Counted from the first letter of the stretch, positions 17,021-27,249 are shown. The stretch: DNA of 64,000 bases from Companilactobacillus halodurans (GCF_009600985.1 NZ_VDFP01000005.1:1-64000); one strand, 5' to 3'. The notes: a model not told the origin generated them from the sequence alone. Numbers and translations: made by a program.

Positions 17021-18205
17021 ATGTCACCAAAAGAGTTAAAGCAAATTGCACTTGCTAATGGGGAACCGGATTGGTTTGTGGAAACGAGATTAAAAGCAAG
17101 GGACTTGATAGAACAGTTGTCGTTGCCTAAGATGCAGCGTTTCGATTATCATTCTTGGCAGATGACGCCTGATATCAAGCAGATTTTCCATACTGACTTG
17201 AAATCAGGGTCAGATTATATTTTGATGGATTTTTTTGAAGCTTTGAAAGAGCATCCAGAAATTATTGAGCACTATTATATGAACCAAGTTATTAAATTTT
17301 CTGAAAATCAGTTAGCTGCTTACCATGCTGCTTTTGTGAATCAGGGTATTTTCCTGTACGTCCCCAAAAATACTGTAGTTGAACAGCCGATTGAGGTTAA
17401 TTTGGAGCAGTTGTCGGACAGTCCCTTTGTTTCACATATTTTAATCGTGGCTGAGGAAAATTCAGAATTTTCATTTATCCAAAAGATGACTTCTAAAGGC
17501 GATAAAAAATCTGTAGCTAATTGCATCGTTGAAATCGTGGCAAAAGATAATAGTCGAATTAAGTATGCGGCAGTCGATGAACTTGGTGAAAATGTCACTT
17601 CATATTTGAGTCGTCGTGCTAGTGTCGGTCAAAATGCGTTTGTCGATTGGTCAATTGGGCTAATGAATGACGGCGATACCGTAGCTGACTTTGATACTGA
17701 CCTCAATGGCGAAGGTGCCCATTCAGAGATTAAAGTGGTCGATATCACGTCTAAACGTCAACAAGAAGGAGTCAATACTAGAGTTACCAATTATGGTCAG
17801 CATTCGATTGGAAATATTAATCAACGAGGCGTAATTATGGATCGGTCTCGTCTTATTTTTAACGGAATCGGTCATATTGAAAATGGCGCCAAAGGTTCTC
17901 ACGCTGAGCAGCAAAATCGGGTCTTGATGATGTCTAGTAAGGCTTATGGCGATGCCAATCCGATTTTATTGATTGATGAAAATGACGTTATTGCAGGACA
18001 TGCCGCAAGTGTTGGTCAAGTTGATAAGAATCAATTGTATTATTTGATGAGCCGAGGAATTGATCAAAAAACGGCCCAAAGAATGGTTATTCGTGGATTC
18101 TTAGGCGATGTACTCGTAGCGATTCCTTCAAAGATTATTCGTCAGCAATTAATTGAGACGATTGAAAGGAAGTTGGAAAATGGACAAAAAATTTTTGAAA
18201 ATTAG
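17021..18205 (+). CDS. sufD: Fe-S cluster assembly scaffold protein SufD
   Basis: A 394-residue right-handed beta-helix scaffold protein that pairs with SufB. The N-terminal LANGEPDWFVETRLKA motif, the central VGQNAFVDW region, and the C-terminal DVIAGHAASVGQVD and YYLMSRGI motifs identify it. The histidine of the AGHAAS motif corresponds to the cluster-assembly histidine known in SufD. AGGAGG precedes the ATG at 17021. Its last 26 bases overlap the start of sufS, implying translational coupling. Confidence 0.94.
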   Translation: MSPKELKQIALANGEPDWFVETRLKARDLIEQLSLPKMQRFDYHSWQMTPDIKQIFHTDLKSGSDYILMDFFEALKEHPEIIEHYYMNQVIKFSENQLAAYHAAFVNQGIFLYVPKNTVVEQPIEVNLEQLSDSPFVSHILIVAEENSEFSFIQKMTSKGDKKSVANCIVEIVAKDNSRIKYAAVDELGENVTSYLSRRASVGQNAFVDWSIGLMNDGDTVADFDTDLNGEGAHSEIKVVDITSKRQQEGVNTRVTNYGQHSIGNINQRGVIMDRSRLIFNGIGHIENGAKGSHAEQQNRVLMMSSKAYGDANPILLIDENDVIAGHAASVGQVDKNQLYYLMSRGIDQKTAQRMVIRGFLGDVLVAIPSKIIRQQLIETIERKLENGQKIFEN

Positions 18206-19409
18206 AGAAGATTTTCCAATTCTAAAGCAGAAGGTTAATAATGAACGCTTGGCCTATTTAGATAACGCCGCTACAAGTCAAAAACCACAGGCAGTTTTAG
18301 ATGCAATTATGAATTTTTATCAAAATGACAATGCGAATGTACATCGAAGCGTCTATACGCTTGGACAAAGAGCGACTGAAGAATATGAAAATGCCCGCAT
18401 TAAAGTTCAAAAATTTATTAATGCAAAAGATGCTCATGAAATTATTTTTACTAAGGAAACGACTGATAGTCTTAATCTTTTAGCTAGCACTTATGGCGAA
18501 GAGAATATTCAAAAGGGCGATGAAATAGTGATTTCCTATATGGAACATCACAGCAACTTGATACCTTGGCAACAATTAGCCTTGGAAAAAGGAGCCATCC
18601 TCAAATATATCGAATTAACTGCTGATGGTCAGTTGGATTTAGCAGATATGCAAAATAAAATCACTGATAAAACTAAAATCGTCGCTTTAACGCATGCTAG
18701 CAATGTCTTAGGCGTTACCAATGACATCAAAAAAATGGCCAAAATAGCACACGCTCATAACGCCGTTATGGTAGTTGATGGAGCCCAAGCAGTGCCTCAT
18801 ATGCCAGTTGATGTTCAAGATTTAAATGCTGATTTTTATGCCTTTTCAGGACATAAGATGCTGGGTCCAACGGGAATTGGCGTTTTATACGGTAAGAAGC
18901 AATTGCTTGAGAAGATGTCGCCTTATCAATATGGTGGTGAGATGATTGATTTCGTCAAGAAGTATCACAGTACTTGGACTGAAATTCCCTGGAAATTTGA
19001 AGCTGGCACGCAAAATATTGCTGATGCAATTGGATTAGGCAAAGCAATCGATTATCTAACAGATTTAGGGATGGAACAGGTTGCTCAAATAGAATATGAA
19101 TTGGTTGATTATGCGTTGCCAAAACTTTTGGAAGTACCAGGACTAACTGTCTATGGTCCAAAAAAAAGCAACAAGCATAACGGTGTTATATCCTTTAATC
19201 TGGCGAATATTCATCCACATGATGTTGCCACAGCTTTTGATATGGATGGTGTATCTGTCAGAGCGGGACATCACTGTGCCCAGCCGTTAATGGAATACCT
19301 AGGAGTATCTGCCACTGTCAGAGCTAGTTTTTATTTTTACAATACTAAAGAAGATGTTGATCAATTATTAAGAGCCATCTTTGAGACAAAGGAGTTTTTC
19401 AAAGTATGA
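18180..19409 (+). CDS. sufS: Cysteine desulfurase SufS
   Basis: A 409-residue PLP-dependent cysteine desulfurase of group II that delivers persulfide sulfur to SufU. The internal-aldimine lysine is K226 (FSGHKMLGPTG) and the catalytic cysteine is C366 (RAGHHCAQP) in the short lobe typical of SufS. The start at 18180 lies inside sufD and has AAGGAAG upstream. Its stop overlaps the sufU start by four bases (ATGA). Confidence 0.95.
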   Translation: MDKKFLKIREDFPILKQKVNNERLAYLDNAATSQKPQAVLDAIMNFYQNDNANVHRSVYTLGQRATEEYENARIKVQKFINAKDAHEIIFTKETTDSLNLLASTYGEENIQKGDEIVISYMEHHSNLIPWQQLALEKGAILKYIELTADGQLDLADMQNKITDKTKIVALTHASNVLGVTNDIKKMAKIAHAHNAVMVVDGAQAVPHMPVDVQDLNADFYAFSGHKMLGPTGIGVLYGKKQLLEKMSPYQYGGEMIDFVKKYHSTWTEIPWKFEAGTQNIADAIGLGKAIDYLTDLGMEQVAQIEYELVDYALPKLLEVPGLTVYGPKKSNKHNGVISFNLANIHPHDVATAFDMDGVSVRAGHHCAQPLMEYLGVSATVRASFYFYNTKEDVDQLLRAIFETKEFFKV

Positions 19410-19852
19410 GTTTATCAGGATTAGATAATTTATATCGAGAAGTGATTTTAGACCATTCCAAACATCCACATCACAAACACCTTTTAAATCAGGCTACAAA
19501 AAAGATTACTTTGAAAAATCCTACTTGTGGCGATGTGATTAATTTAGAAATAGCTTTAAAAGATGATGTAATCGAAGATATTGGATTCACTGGTTCTGGA
19601 TGCACGATTAGTCAGGCTTCGGCTAGTATGATGACCGATGCAGTTATTGGAAAATCCACCACGCAGGGACTTGAAATGGCCCAGATATTTTCTGATATGG
19701 TCATGGGTAAAAAACATTCACAAGAGGATTTAGATAAGTTAAAGGATGCGGCCATTTTATCGAGCGTGATGCAATTTCTGGCTCGTATTAAATGTGCTAC
19801 TTTATGCTGGTGGGCTTTGAGAAAATCTTTGGGAGATGAAGACGATGATTGA
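19406..19852 (+). CDS. sufU: SufU sulfur-transfer protein
   Basis: A 148-residue zinc-dependent sulfurtransferase that relays persulfide from SufS to the SufBCD scaffold in Gram-positive bacteria. The zinc/sulfur ligands are C41 and D43 (NPTCGD), C66 (GSGCTIS) and C130 ([10 protein letters not shown]). The 18-20 residue insertion between the second and third ligands, typical of SufU as opposed to IscU, fits the spacing. It is coupled to both neighbours by overlaps. Confidence 0.94.
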   Translation: MSLSGLDNLYREVILDHSKHPHHKHLLNQATKKITLKNPTCGDVINLEIALKDDVIEDIGFTGSGCTISQASASMMTDAVIGKSTTQGLEMAQIFSDMVMGKKHSQEDLDKLKDAAILSSVMQFLARIKCATLCWWALRKSLGDEDDD

Positions 19853-21236
19853 TTTAAATGATTCAGATTACGAGTATGGCTTTCATGACGATGTAAAACC
19901 TAAATATTCGACCGGTCGTGGTTTAACTGAAGAAACAGTTCGCCAAATTTCAGCTGAAAAAAATGAACCGCAATGGATGTTAGATTACCGTCTTAAGTCT
20001 TTTGAACTCTACCAAAAATTGCCCATGCCAAACTTTGGGCCCGATTTATCGGACCTAGATTTGAAGAATATGCTTTACTATCAAAAAATGACCGATCGTA
20101 AGTACCGTGATTGGAATGATGTGCCAGATAAATTGAAACAAACCTTTGATAGGCTTGGGGTTCCAGAGGCTGAGCGGAAATATCTGGCTGGGTCGTCGGC
20201 CCAATACGAATCCGAAGTGGTCTACCACAATATGCGCGACGAGTTTGGTAAACTGGGGATTCTCTTTACTGATACAGACACAGCTTTGCAAGAATATCCA
20301 GAGTTGTTTAAGAAATGGTTCGGTAAATTGGTCAAGCCTGCAGACAATAAATTTGCGGCTTTAAATGGTGCCGTTTGGTCGGGTGGTTCATTTATTTATG
20401 TGCCCAAAAACGTACGCTGCGATATTCCTATCCAATCGTATTTCCGCTTGAATTCAGAGAACTCTGGTCAGTTCGAACGGACTTTGATTATTGTCGATGA
20501 AGGTGCCAAGGTTGATTACGTTGAAGGTTGCACGGCTCCTAATTATTCTTCTGACAGTTTGCATGCGGCCGTGGTGGAAGTAAACGTCAATAAGGATGCG
20601 TACTGCCGTTATACAACGATTCAGAATTGGTCTGACAATGTTTATAGTTTGGAAACTAAACGGGCAGCAGCGCAAGAAAATGCCACGATGGAATGGGTCG
20701 ATGGCAATCTTGGTTCAAAGGTAACGATGAAATATCCGAGCGTTTATTTAAATGGCGAAAATGCTAGAGGAACGATGCTGTCGATTGCAGTCGCTAGTAA
20801 TGGGATTCATCAAGATTCTGGAGCTAGAATGATTCATAATGCCAAGAATACTTCTAGTTCAATCGTGTCCAAGTCAATTGCTAAAACAGGTGGTTCAGTC
20901 GATTATCGAGGGACTGTTCGATTTGGCAAGCATTCCGATGGCTCAAAGGCCCACGTTGAATGCGACACGATTATCATGGATGACCAATCTTCTTCTGATA
21001 CGATTCCCTATAATGAGATTGCTAATGCCAACGTTTCGATGGAACATGAAGCGAGAGTTTCTAAAATTTCGGAAGAACAGCTCTATTATTTAATGAGCCG
21101 AGGAATTTCTGAAGCTAAGGCTACGGAGATGATTGTGATGGGCTTCGTTGAACCGTTCACCAAGAAATTACCAATGGAATATGCGGTTGAATTGAATCGC
21201 TTGATCAGTTTTGAAATGGAAGGTTCAATCGGATAA
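19845..21236 (+). CDS. sufB: Fe-S cluster assembly scaffold protein SufB
   Basis: A 463-residue SUF scaffold subunit. Typical motifs are the N-terminal [40 protein letters not shown] and [10 protein letters not shown] in the core, and [21 protein letters not shown]-like C-terminal spacing. I prefer the ATG at 19845, with GGGAG nine bases upstream, to the ATG at 19836, which sits directly on that ribosome site. It overlaps the sufU end by eight bases. Confidence 0.95.
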   Translation: MIDLNDSDYEYGFHDDVKPKYSTGRGLTEETVRQISAEKNEPQWMLDYRLKSFELYQKLPMPNFGPDLSDLDLKNMLYYQKMTDRKYRDWNDVPDKLKQTFDRLGVPEAERKYLAGSSAQYESEVVYHNMRDEFGKLGILFTDTDTALQEYPELFKKWFGKLVKPADNKFAALNGAVWSGGSFIYVPKNVRCDIPIQSYFRLNSENSGQFERTLIIVDEGAKVDYVEGCTAPNYSSDSLHAAVVEVNVNKDAYCRYTTIQNWSDNVYSLETKRAAAQENATMEWVDGNLGSKVTMKYPSVYLNGENARGTMLSIAVASNGIHQDSGARMIHNAKNTSSSIVSKSIAKTGGSVDYRGTVRFGKHSDGSKAHVECDTIIMDDQSSSDTIPYNEIANANVSMEHEARVSKISEEQLYYLMSRGISEAKATEMIVMGFVEPFTKKLPMEYAVELNRLISFEMEGSIG

Positions 21237-21248
21237 TAGGAGGTCACT

Positions 21249-21575
21249 ATGGCAGAAAAGGCAAAAAAAGACCAAGTCATGGATGCACTTGAAAAAGTTA
21301 TCGATCCAGAACTTGGCATTGATATCGTCAATCTCGGTTTGATTTATGAAGTTGAAATAAAAAATGACAATCAAGCAACTATCACCATAACCTTGACCAC
21401 TATGGGCTGTCCGTTGAGCGATATGTTAAATGATGCCATTAAACAGGCAGCTAAATCCGTTTCCGGCATTACAGAAGTTGAAATCGAATTAGTCTGGTAT
21501 CCAATTTGGGATATTAGCAAGATGAGTCGCTACGCGCGAGTAGCCTTGGGGATACCTGAAGGATTTGGTGTCTAA
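21249..21575 (+). CDS. sufT: SufT/MIP18-family Fe-S maturation factor
   Basis: A 108-residue DUF59 (MIP18-like) protein. The signature VIDPELGIDIVNLGLIYEV near residue 17 and the conserved cysteine in LTTMGCPLSD identify the family, whose bacterial members (SufT) help mature Fe-S proteins. It lies 12 bp after sufB with GGAGGT upstream, so it is co-transcribed as the last suf gene. No strong terminator follows, and read-through toward the surface protein gene is possible. Confidence 0.88.
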   Translation: MAEKAKKDQVMDALEKVIDPELGIDIVNLGLIYEVEIKNDNQATITITLTTMGCPLSDMLNDAIKQAAKSVSGITEVEIELVWYPIWDISKMSRYARVALGIPEGFGV

Positions 21576-21685
21576 TTTCCGTTTTTATTGATTTTTTTAT
21601 AAATTCCTTGAAAGAAAGGTTGGACTCAATTAAGATTTAGATATTGAGATTTGAAAAAGTTCAAATAGAATACGGGGGATTTATT

Positions 21686-22813
21686 TTGAAAAAAACAACA
21701 TCATTATTGCTCAGTGGAGTTTTAGTTTCAGGGATGGTATTAGGAGGCATTATAACTCCAACAGCAGTAAATGCTGCTAGTGCAGTTACACAAGCATCTG
21801 AAAATGTAACTAATAAAGTAACTTATTATTTAGCATCAAATAGCGAACAAGTTGGTCAACCAGTTGAACTAGAGGGCACAATTGGCGCCAAGATTACTAA
21901 TGTACCAGATGGTTACACTTTAGCAGACGGCGAAAATGCTACTTATGTAAAAAATGAGGGTTCTGATAATTCAAGTGTTGGGGTTACTATCACACCATTA
22001 ACTTCCGCAAAAATTAACTTTGTGGATCAAAACAATAAACTAGTTAAATCAGAAACAGTTAATGGTGGCGTTGGCAATAGCTACACAATTTCAAACTTGC
22101 CAGCTGGTTGTTCATGGCCTAAAGATGCTAATAAGACAATCACTTTGGAACAAGGCAAGGAATATAACGTTCCTGTCGAAAAAGAAGTTTCTAATACTGT
22201 TATCTTCAAGACAGCTGATCAAACAGAAGTTGGCCGCACACAAATTTTTGGAGACAAAGCAGGAGACTCAATTTCACTAACTGATGAACAAATCCCCGCA
22301 GGTTATGCAACCGATGGCAAAGCTCTCACATTGCAAACTGAAGGCAATACGCAAATCGTGACAGTTACTAAAGCAACTAGCGATGTCACACCTTTTACTG
22401 GAAAAGTTAAAGTTGGCAAAACATTTACTAATTTGTACACAGTAAAAGGTGAACAAATTAAAAGCCGTGCCTTAGCCGCTGATTCATATTGGATGGTCGC
22501 TAATAAATTAGTCCTAAACGGCAAAACATATTACCAAGTAGCTACAACCGAATGGGTTCCAGCCGACAACGTTACAGTTGTTTCACAAGAAACATCAAAT
22601 GACGATATCGTTCAAAAAGCTGATAGAAATGTTGTAACAACTAAAGATGTAGCTTACACAAAACTTTACACTCAAACTGGCGACCTTATCAGTAACCGTG
22701 GTTTAGGCGCAAAATCTGCTTGGGCAACAGATAAAATGACAACCGTTAATGGCGTTAAAATGTATCGCGTTGCTACAAATGAATGGGTTAAAGTAACTGA
22801 TATTGTTGAATAG
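21686..22813 (+). CDS. Secreted SLAP-domain surface protein 1
   Basis: A 375-residue exported protein starting at TTG (21686), seven bases after GGGGGA. A signal peptide with KKTT, a hydrophobic core and cleavage near AVNA-AS is clear. Next come MucBP-like beta modules (KINFVDQNNKLVKSETVNGG-type and VIFKTADQTEVGRT). The C-terminus has two SLAP modules, each containing a NLYT or KLYT start and a YQVATTEW or YRVATNEW end. SLAP modules bind secondary cell-wall polymers, so the protein is probably held non-covalently at the surface. No LPXTG motif. It may be an adhesin or wall-associated protein; function is unproven. Confidence 0.82.
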   Translation: MKKTTSLLLSGVLVSGMVLGGIITPTAVNAASAVTQASENVTNKVTYYLASNSEQVGQPVELEGTIGAKITNVPDGYTLADGENATYVKNEGSDNSSVGVTITPLTSAKINFVDQNNKLVKSETVNGGVGNSYTISNLPAGCSWPKDANKTITLEQGKEYNVPVEKEVSNTVIFKTADQTEVGRTQIFGDKAGDSISLTDEQIPAGYATDGKALTLQTEGNTQIVTVTKATSDVTPFTGKVKVGKTFTNLYTVKGEQIKSRALAADSYWMVANKLVLNGKTYYQVATTEWVPADNVTVVSQETSNDDIVQKADRNVVTTKDVAYTKLYTQTGDLISNRGLGAKSAWATDKMTTVNGVKMYRVATNEWVKVTDIVE

Positions 22814-22842
22814 AAATTTTTATATATTAATGAACTAATTAG

Positions 22843-22878
22843 AAGTCACAAATCAATTTTGGTTTGTGGCTTTTTTTT
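22843..22878 (+). terminator. Terminator of SLAP gene 1
   Basis: AGTCACAAATC pairs with GGTTTGTGGCTT, followed by eight T residues. Confidence 0.88.
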
Positions 22879-23013
22879 GTGGGTAAATTATGAAAGAAAC
22901 AATATAATGTTATCTTTATTCATAAGCATTAGCTTATATTTGAATTTATTATTTATTACATCATCATTATAATTGTAGGAATTTTAACTAATTTAAAATA
23001 TTTGATTTTTTTA

Positions 23014-23042
23014 TTGCTAGGAATTTAAAGATATATTACATT
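23014..23042 (+). promoter_or_regulatory. Promoter of SLAP gene 2
   Basis: TTGCTA (23014-23019), 17-bp spacer, TACATT (23037-23042), within otherwise very AT-rich DNA. Confidence 0.45.
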
Positions 23043-23093
23043 AGGATTACCTTATGAGTATTAAGGAAAAATATTTTTATTCCGGAGGGTATT

Positions 23094-24497
23094 ATGAAGT
23101 TAGCTAAAAGTATAATTGTAACGGGGATTCTATTTTCAAGCATTTTAGGTGGGGTTAATGCTAGTAATATTGTTTCATTGGCAACTGCAGCATCAGATTC
23201 AAATCAATTGCCAAATGAACAAGAAGTGACTATTAAATTTGAAAATGTTGATGATAATTCAACAATGCAAGCAACAATTAATTCTAATGAATCTAAAATC
23301 ACAAAAGAAAAAATTGCTACGAAATTAAAAGATGCTTATCCAGATTATGGTATCTTCAATATACAAGATGAATATAACGTTGATAATAAAGTAGTAAAAG
23401 TAGAGGTTTCAAAGAAAAAAAACATCACTTTACATTATTTGAACGGTGAAACTGAATTAGAAAATACATCTAACTCAATAGAAGTTCTGACAGCAACTAA
23501 AGAACTGGGTACAAATTCTTTAGTAGAAAAAATACCAAGCGGGTATAAAGCGAGTGAAACGATTTTAAATTTAAAAAACCTTAATACTGATGGAAGCCTA
23601 AACGTTAAAGTGGTGCCAATTACAAGTATTAATTCCAAAAAAGAAGTTCAAGTTAAATTTAAGAATGTAAATAGTAAGTCAAAAGATAAAATTGATATTA
23701 AATATATTAAAGTAGATTCTTCAGCTAATAAAATCTCCAAACAGGATTTAGATTTTGATGATAATAAATATGAATTAGTTGGTAATGATAGTTGGGAAAT
23801 ACTGAAAGATGGTAATTTAAATTATGTAGAAGTTTCTTTTAAACCTAAAGATACAATTGTAAATAAACCAAATACATCAACTAATGCAACTCAAAACCTA
23901 AACGTAACAGTGACATACATCAACAAAGCAACAAACAAAACAATCACAACTTCAACAATCACAGGTAAAGTTGGCGACCAACAAAAGCTTACTTTACCTA
24001 AAGGTTACAAACTTGCTAATGGTGAAAATGGCACAATCAAATTAGACAGCAAGACAAAAGCTGTTAAAGTTTACCTTGTAAAAGAATCTAACAAGGGTGT
24101 TGTTTCAAATCACCGTAGTGTAGTTAGTGTTAATGGTAAGGGATATGCTAGATTGTATGATCAAGAAGGTAAGGAAATTACTAACCGTGTTCTCAGCAAT
24201 GGTTCAGACTGGGCTTCTGATGAAACAATGGTTCTTGATGGCGTTACTTACTACCGTGTAGCAACTAACGAATGGGCAAAAGCTAGCGAAGTTCTTGAAT
24301 ATACTGAAAATATCACTACTATTCAAACTACTGGTGGTCAATATAAAGTATTATTCGATGAAAATGGTAAACAAATTAGTAACCGTGCTATTGCCGGAAA
24401 CTCAAGCTGGTTTACTGACAGAACAGCAACAATCAATGGTATCAAGATGTATCGTGTAGCAACTAACGAATGGTTAAGAGCTAGCGACGTTAAATAA
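23094..24497 (+). CDS. Secreted SLAP-domain surface protein 2
   Basis: A 467-residue exported protein with a short signal peptide (KLAKSIIVTGILFSSIL). An Asn/Lys-rich N-terminal part of about 250 residues, which I do not recognise, includes several repeated VKFKNV/IKFENV strands. A MucBP-like unit (NVTVTYINKATNKTI) and two C-terminal SLAP modules ending YRVATNEWAKAS and YRVATNEWLRAS follow. GGAGGG precedes the ATG. It is a paralogue-like neighbour of the protein at 21686, with similar SLAP modules and unrelated N-terminal domain. Wall-polymer attachment is inferred from SLAP; ligand unknown. Confidence 0.8.
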   Translation: MKLAKSIIVTGILFSSILGGVNASNIVSLATAASDSNQLPNEQEVTIKFENVDDNSTMQATINSNESKITKEKIATKLKDAYPDYGIFNIQDEYNVDNKVVKVEVSKKKNITLHYLNGETELENTSNSIEVLTATKELGTNSLVEKIPSGYKASETILNLKNLNTDGSLNVKVVPITSINSKKEVQVKFKNVNSKSKDKIDIKYIKVDSSANKISKQDLDFDDNKYELVGNDSWEILKDGNLNYVEVSFKPKDTIVNKPNTSTNATQNLNVTVTYINKATNKTITTSTITGKVGDQQKLTLPKGYKLANGENGTIKLDSKTKAVKVYLVKESNKGVVSNHRSVVSVNGKGYARLYDQEGKEITNRVLSNGSDWASDETMVLDGVTYYRVATNEWAKASEVLEYTENITTIQTTGGQYKVLFDENGKQISNRAIAGNSSWFTDRTATINGIKMYRVATNEWLRASDVK

Positions 24498-24531
24498 TTT
24501 TTTAAAATCATAAAAGTTTTGAAATCACGCA

Positions 24532-24566
24532 AAAAGGCTAATCCGTTATGGATTGGCCTTTTTTTA
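24532..24566. terminator. Terminator between SLAP gene 2 and the ABC operon
   Basis: AAAAAGGCTAATCC and GGATTGGCCTTTTT form the stem, with T-runs on both strands. It can serve the surface-protein gene and the convergent ABC operon. Confidence 0.9.
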
Positions 24567-24587
24567 TGACTTTTATAAGTATTATTT

Positions 24588-25337
24588 TTAGAAGTATTGC
24601 AATAAGTCAGCTTCAGTTAACTTATCTTTTTCTTCTTGATTCAAATCGAGGATGATTTCACCTTTTTTCAAAACGATTAAACGGTTGCCGTATTTCATAG
24701 CTTCTGATAAATCGTGGGTAATCATCATGCAAGTCAGTTCTTTTTCTAAGATGATACGATTAGTTAATTCCATTAAATCCTTGCTAGTTTGTGGATCAAG
24801 AGCGGCGGTGTGTTCGTCGAGTAGAAGCAATTCTGGTCGTTGGATGATGGCCATTAAAAAGCTCAAAGTCTGTCTTTGACCACCGGATAATTTTTCGGTG
24901 AAAGTATTCAAGCGGTTGTCCAAGGTGGGCAAGTTGGAGATTAACTCTTTGAATTCAGGGAGGTTTTCCTTCAACTTACGTAATCTTAATCGTCTAGGAA
25001 GTCCTCGACGTTTGGCTAAAAGCAGATTTTCCGCAACGGTCATTCGTGGTGCGGTCCCCGATTTTGGGTCCTGATAAACTCGACTGATGTGGCGACTGCG
25101 CTTAGCTAGATTTTCAGAGGTAATATCTTCACCATTCAATAAAATTTTACCAGAGGTTAATTTGTTGGTACCGGTGATGGCGTCCAGTAAAGTCGACTTC
25201 CCAGCACCATTAGTTCCGAGAACGACTAAGAAATCCTTGGGATTAATCGTTAAATTGATATTATTGAGAATATTCAAAGTGTCATCGTCGTTATAGATTG
25301 TTTTAACGGCATCTTTTATTTCTAATAATGGTTTCAT
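24588..25337 (-). CDS. ABC transporter ATPase (TrpZ-type)
   Basis: A 249-residue ATPase of the COG1101 group that partners COG4120 permeases and COG2984 binding proteins. Walker A is GTNGAGKST (about 42-50), the signature is KLSGGQRQTLS and Walker B LLLLDEHTAALDP. The alanine-rich HTAALD replacement is typical of this group. The start overlaps the permease stop by four bases. It is the last gene of a three-gene importer operon. In firmicutes such systems are often assigned to tryptophan uptake (trpXYZ); the leader sequence upstream agrees with this. Confidence 0.85.
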   Translation of the reverse strand: MKPLLEIKDAVKTIYNDDDTLNILNNINLTINPKDFLVVLGTNGAGKSTLLDAITGTNKLTSGKILLNGEDITSENLAKRSRHISRVYQDPKSGTAPRMTVAENLLLAKRRGLPRRLRLRKLKENLPEFKELISNLPTLDNRLNTFTEKLSGGQRQTLSFLMAIIQRPELLLLDEHTAALDPQTSKDLMELTNRIILEKELTCMMITHDLSEAMKYGNRLIVLKKGEIILDLNQEEKDKLTEADLLQYF

Positions 25338-26224
25338 TCGGTTTTAACCCCATTTCTAAGAGTTTTCAAGAATTGTTCGCGAATCGTTGGCAAGGCTAGG
25401 CACAGTGCCAAAATGATAGCTGAAATCAGTTTCAAGTCGTTAGTATTGAAGCCTAGTTGCAAGATGGCCATCAAAATCAGACGATAGAAGATACTACCTA
25501 TGACAATGGTGATAAGGCGAATACTTAAGGGAACATCTGGATAGATGACTTCACCGATGATGATAGCAGAAAGGCCGATAACGATGACGCCGATACCCAT
25601 GTTGACGTCCGCAAAACCATTTTGTTGGGCAATCAGACCACCAGTGATAGCAACGATTCCGTTTGAGACCATCAAGCCGATGAATTTCATCACAGTTGTG
25701 TTGATACCAAGGGAAGCGGCCATAGTTTCGTTATCACCTGTAGCAATCAAGGCTTGCCCTTTTTCAGTATTCAAGAAGATGATCAGTAGGAAAATAATCA
25801 AAGCAATCACAACGATTCCTAAGACGATGCCATTGAAATTAGTAGGCAACTTATCCAATCCGAATTGATTGAAAATGTTAGTTGATTTAGTCAATGACAT
25901 ATTAGCTTTACCCAATATACGTAAGTTAATAGAGTAAAGAGCGGTCATCGTTAAGATACCGGCTAAAAGAATCGGAACGTTTAATTTAGCGTAAAGAAAT
26001 GCGGTCGCAAATCCGGCCAAACATCCGAAAATAAAAGCAATGAAAAGCGCGTAAATCGTCGAATGACCACTTTGAATCAAACTGATAGCAGTGACAGCGC
26101 CGAGTGGGAAACTGCCTTCAACCGTCATATCAGGGAAGTCCTGAATCCTAAAAGTGATAAAGAGCCCGATAGCCATAATCGACCAGATAAAACCTTGACT
26201 TATAGTAGAGACAATTAAATTCAT
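25334..26224 (-). CDS. ABC transporter permease (TrpY-type)
   Basis: A 296-residue inner-membrane permease of the branched-chain-like COG4120 family with about nine helices. The N-terminal WSIMAIGLFITFRIQDFPDM-type segment and GILTMTALYSINLRILGKANM are characteristic, and the cytoplasmic NETMAASLGINT loop is the likely ATPase contact. It overlaps both neighbours by four bases, so the three proteins are translationally coupled. Substrate is inferred from family and leader only. Confidence 0.84.
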   Translation of the reverse strand: MNLIVSTISQGFIWSIMAIGLFITFRIQDFPDMTVEGSFPLGAVTAISLIQSGHSTIYALFIAFIFGCLAGFATAFLYAKLNVPILLAGILTMTALYSINLRILGKANMSLTKSTNIFNQFGLDKLPTNFNGIVLGIVVIALIIFLLIIFLNTEKGQALIATGDNETMAASLGINTTVMKFIGLMVSNGIVAITGGLIAQQNGFADVNMGIGVIVIGLSAIIIGEVIYPDVPLSIRLITIVIGSIFYRLILMAILQLGFNTNDLKLISAIILALCLALPTIREQFLKTLRNGVKTE

Positions 26225-27228
26225 TTGATAATCTGTCCTTTCTTTTTAGCTTCCTTAATAAGTGAATCTGAGAAAGTAATATTGAGCTTCTTAGCCATTT
26301 TTTCGTTTAACATCAAGTGTCCTTTTTCCATGAAGGTAACTGGTGTCGTAGCGGTCTTCTCTTTACCCTTTAAGATATTGACGACGTGTTCGCCAGTTTT
26401 TTCACCGAGTTCATATTGGCTAAGACCGACAGTAGCTAAACCACCATCTTTAACCATGGTAGTTGCTGCAGGGAAGACAGCGATGTTTTGTTTTTGAGCA
26501 ATTGAAGATAGGAGTTTCATACCAGAAGCTACGGTATTGTCAGTTGGAACGTAAATCGTTTGAACACTTTCAGCCAAAGCCGTTCCGACCTGTTGAATAT
26601 CGTTGACAGAATTGATACTTGAGACCTTAACGGTAATGCCTTCTTTTTTAGCCAATTTTTGCATTTTTTTCATTTGGCTAGTGGCTGAGGCATCGCTAGA
26701 AGTGTAAATAATTCCAATCGTTTTCAAATTAGGGATGACCTTTTTCATTAAATCTAATTGAGCTTTTAGTGGAGCTTGGTCGGAAACACCGGTAATATTT
26801 CCACCTGGCTTTTTATTGTTTTTAATGATTCCCGCGCCCTCAGGATCAGTGACAGCTCCCATAACGATGGGAATTTTGTTAGTAGCGTTTTTCAATGATT
26901 GAACTGATGGAGTAGCGATACCGACTGCTACATCCACGTTGTCTTGAACGAATTGTTTACTGATCGTTCGTAAATTACTTTGGTCGTTTTGAGCATTTTG
27001 GAATTCAATTTTGACATTCTTGCCATCAACGTAACCATTTTTCTTGAGTGTATCGTTAATCCCCTTATTGATTTGATCCAAAGCTGGATGCGACATTAAC
27101 TGCAAGATACCAACTTTCGGGATGGCATTTTGCTTTTGTCCATCAGCTCTTCCTGTGTAGAAGTATGCAAAAATTAAGAACATTGCTAGTGCAGCTAGCG
27201 TAAAATAAAGTCTTCTCGTATGTTTCAT
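26221..27228 (-). CDS. trpX: ABC transporter substrate-binding protein (TrpX-type)
   Basis: A 335-residue periplasmic-binding-type protein of the COG2984 group. The hydrophobic N-terminal segment (YFTLAALAMFLIFAYFYTG) has no lipobox cysteine, so it looks membrane-anchored rather than a classical lipoprotein. Core motifs are VGILQLMSHPALDQINKG, VGIATPSVQSL, PIVMGAVTDPEGAG and GNITGVSDQAP. Firmicute members are generally assigned to tryptophan. The ribosome site is only a GGGGGAA, and a terminator hairpin ends about 20 bp before the start. Expression is therefore likely set by attenuation in the leader. Confidence 0.78.
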   Translation of the reverse strand: MKHTRRLYFTLAALAMFLIFAYFYTGRADGQKQNAIPKVGILQLMSHPALDQINKGINDTLKKNGYVDGKNVKIEFQNAQNDQSNLRTISKQFVQDNVDVAVGIATPSVQSLKNATNKIPIVMGAVTDPEGAGIIKNNKKPGGNITGVSDQAPLKAQLDLMKKVIPNLKTIGIIYTSSDASATSQMKKMQKLAKKEGITVKVSSINSVNDIQQVGTALAESVQTIYVPTDNTVASGMKLLSSIAQKQNIAVFPAATTMVKDGGLATVGLSQYELGEKTGEHVVNILKGKEKTATTPVTFMEKGHLMLNEKMAKKLNITFSDSLIKEAKKKGQIIK

Positions 27229-27249
27229 CGTTATATTCCCCCAAATTAA

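Noticed and set aside
17086-17096. GAAACGAG match resembling the palindromic repeat end
   Set aside because: It lies within sufD coding sequence and none of the other repeat arms are present nearby.
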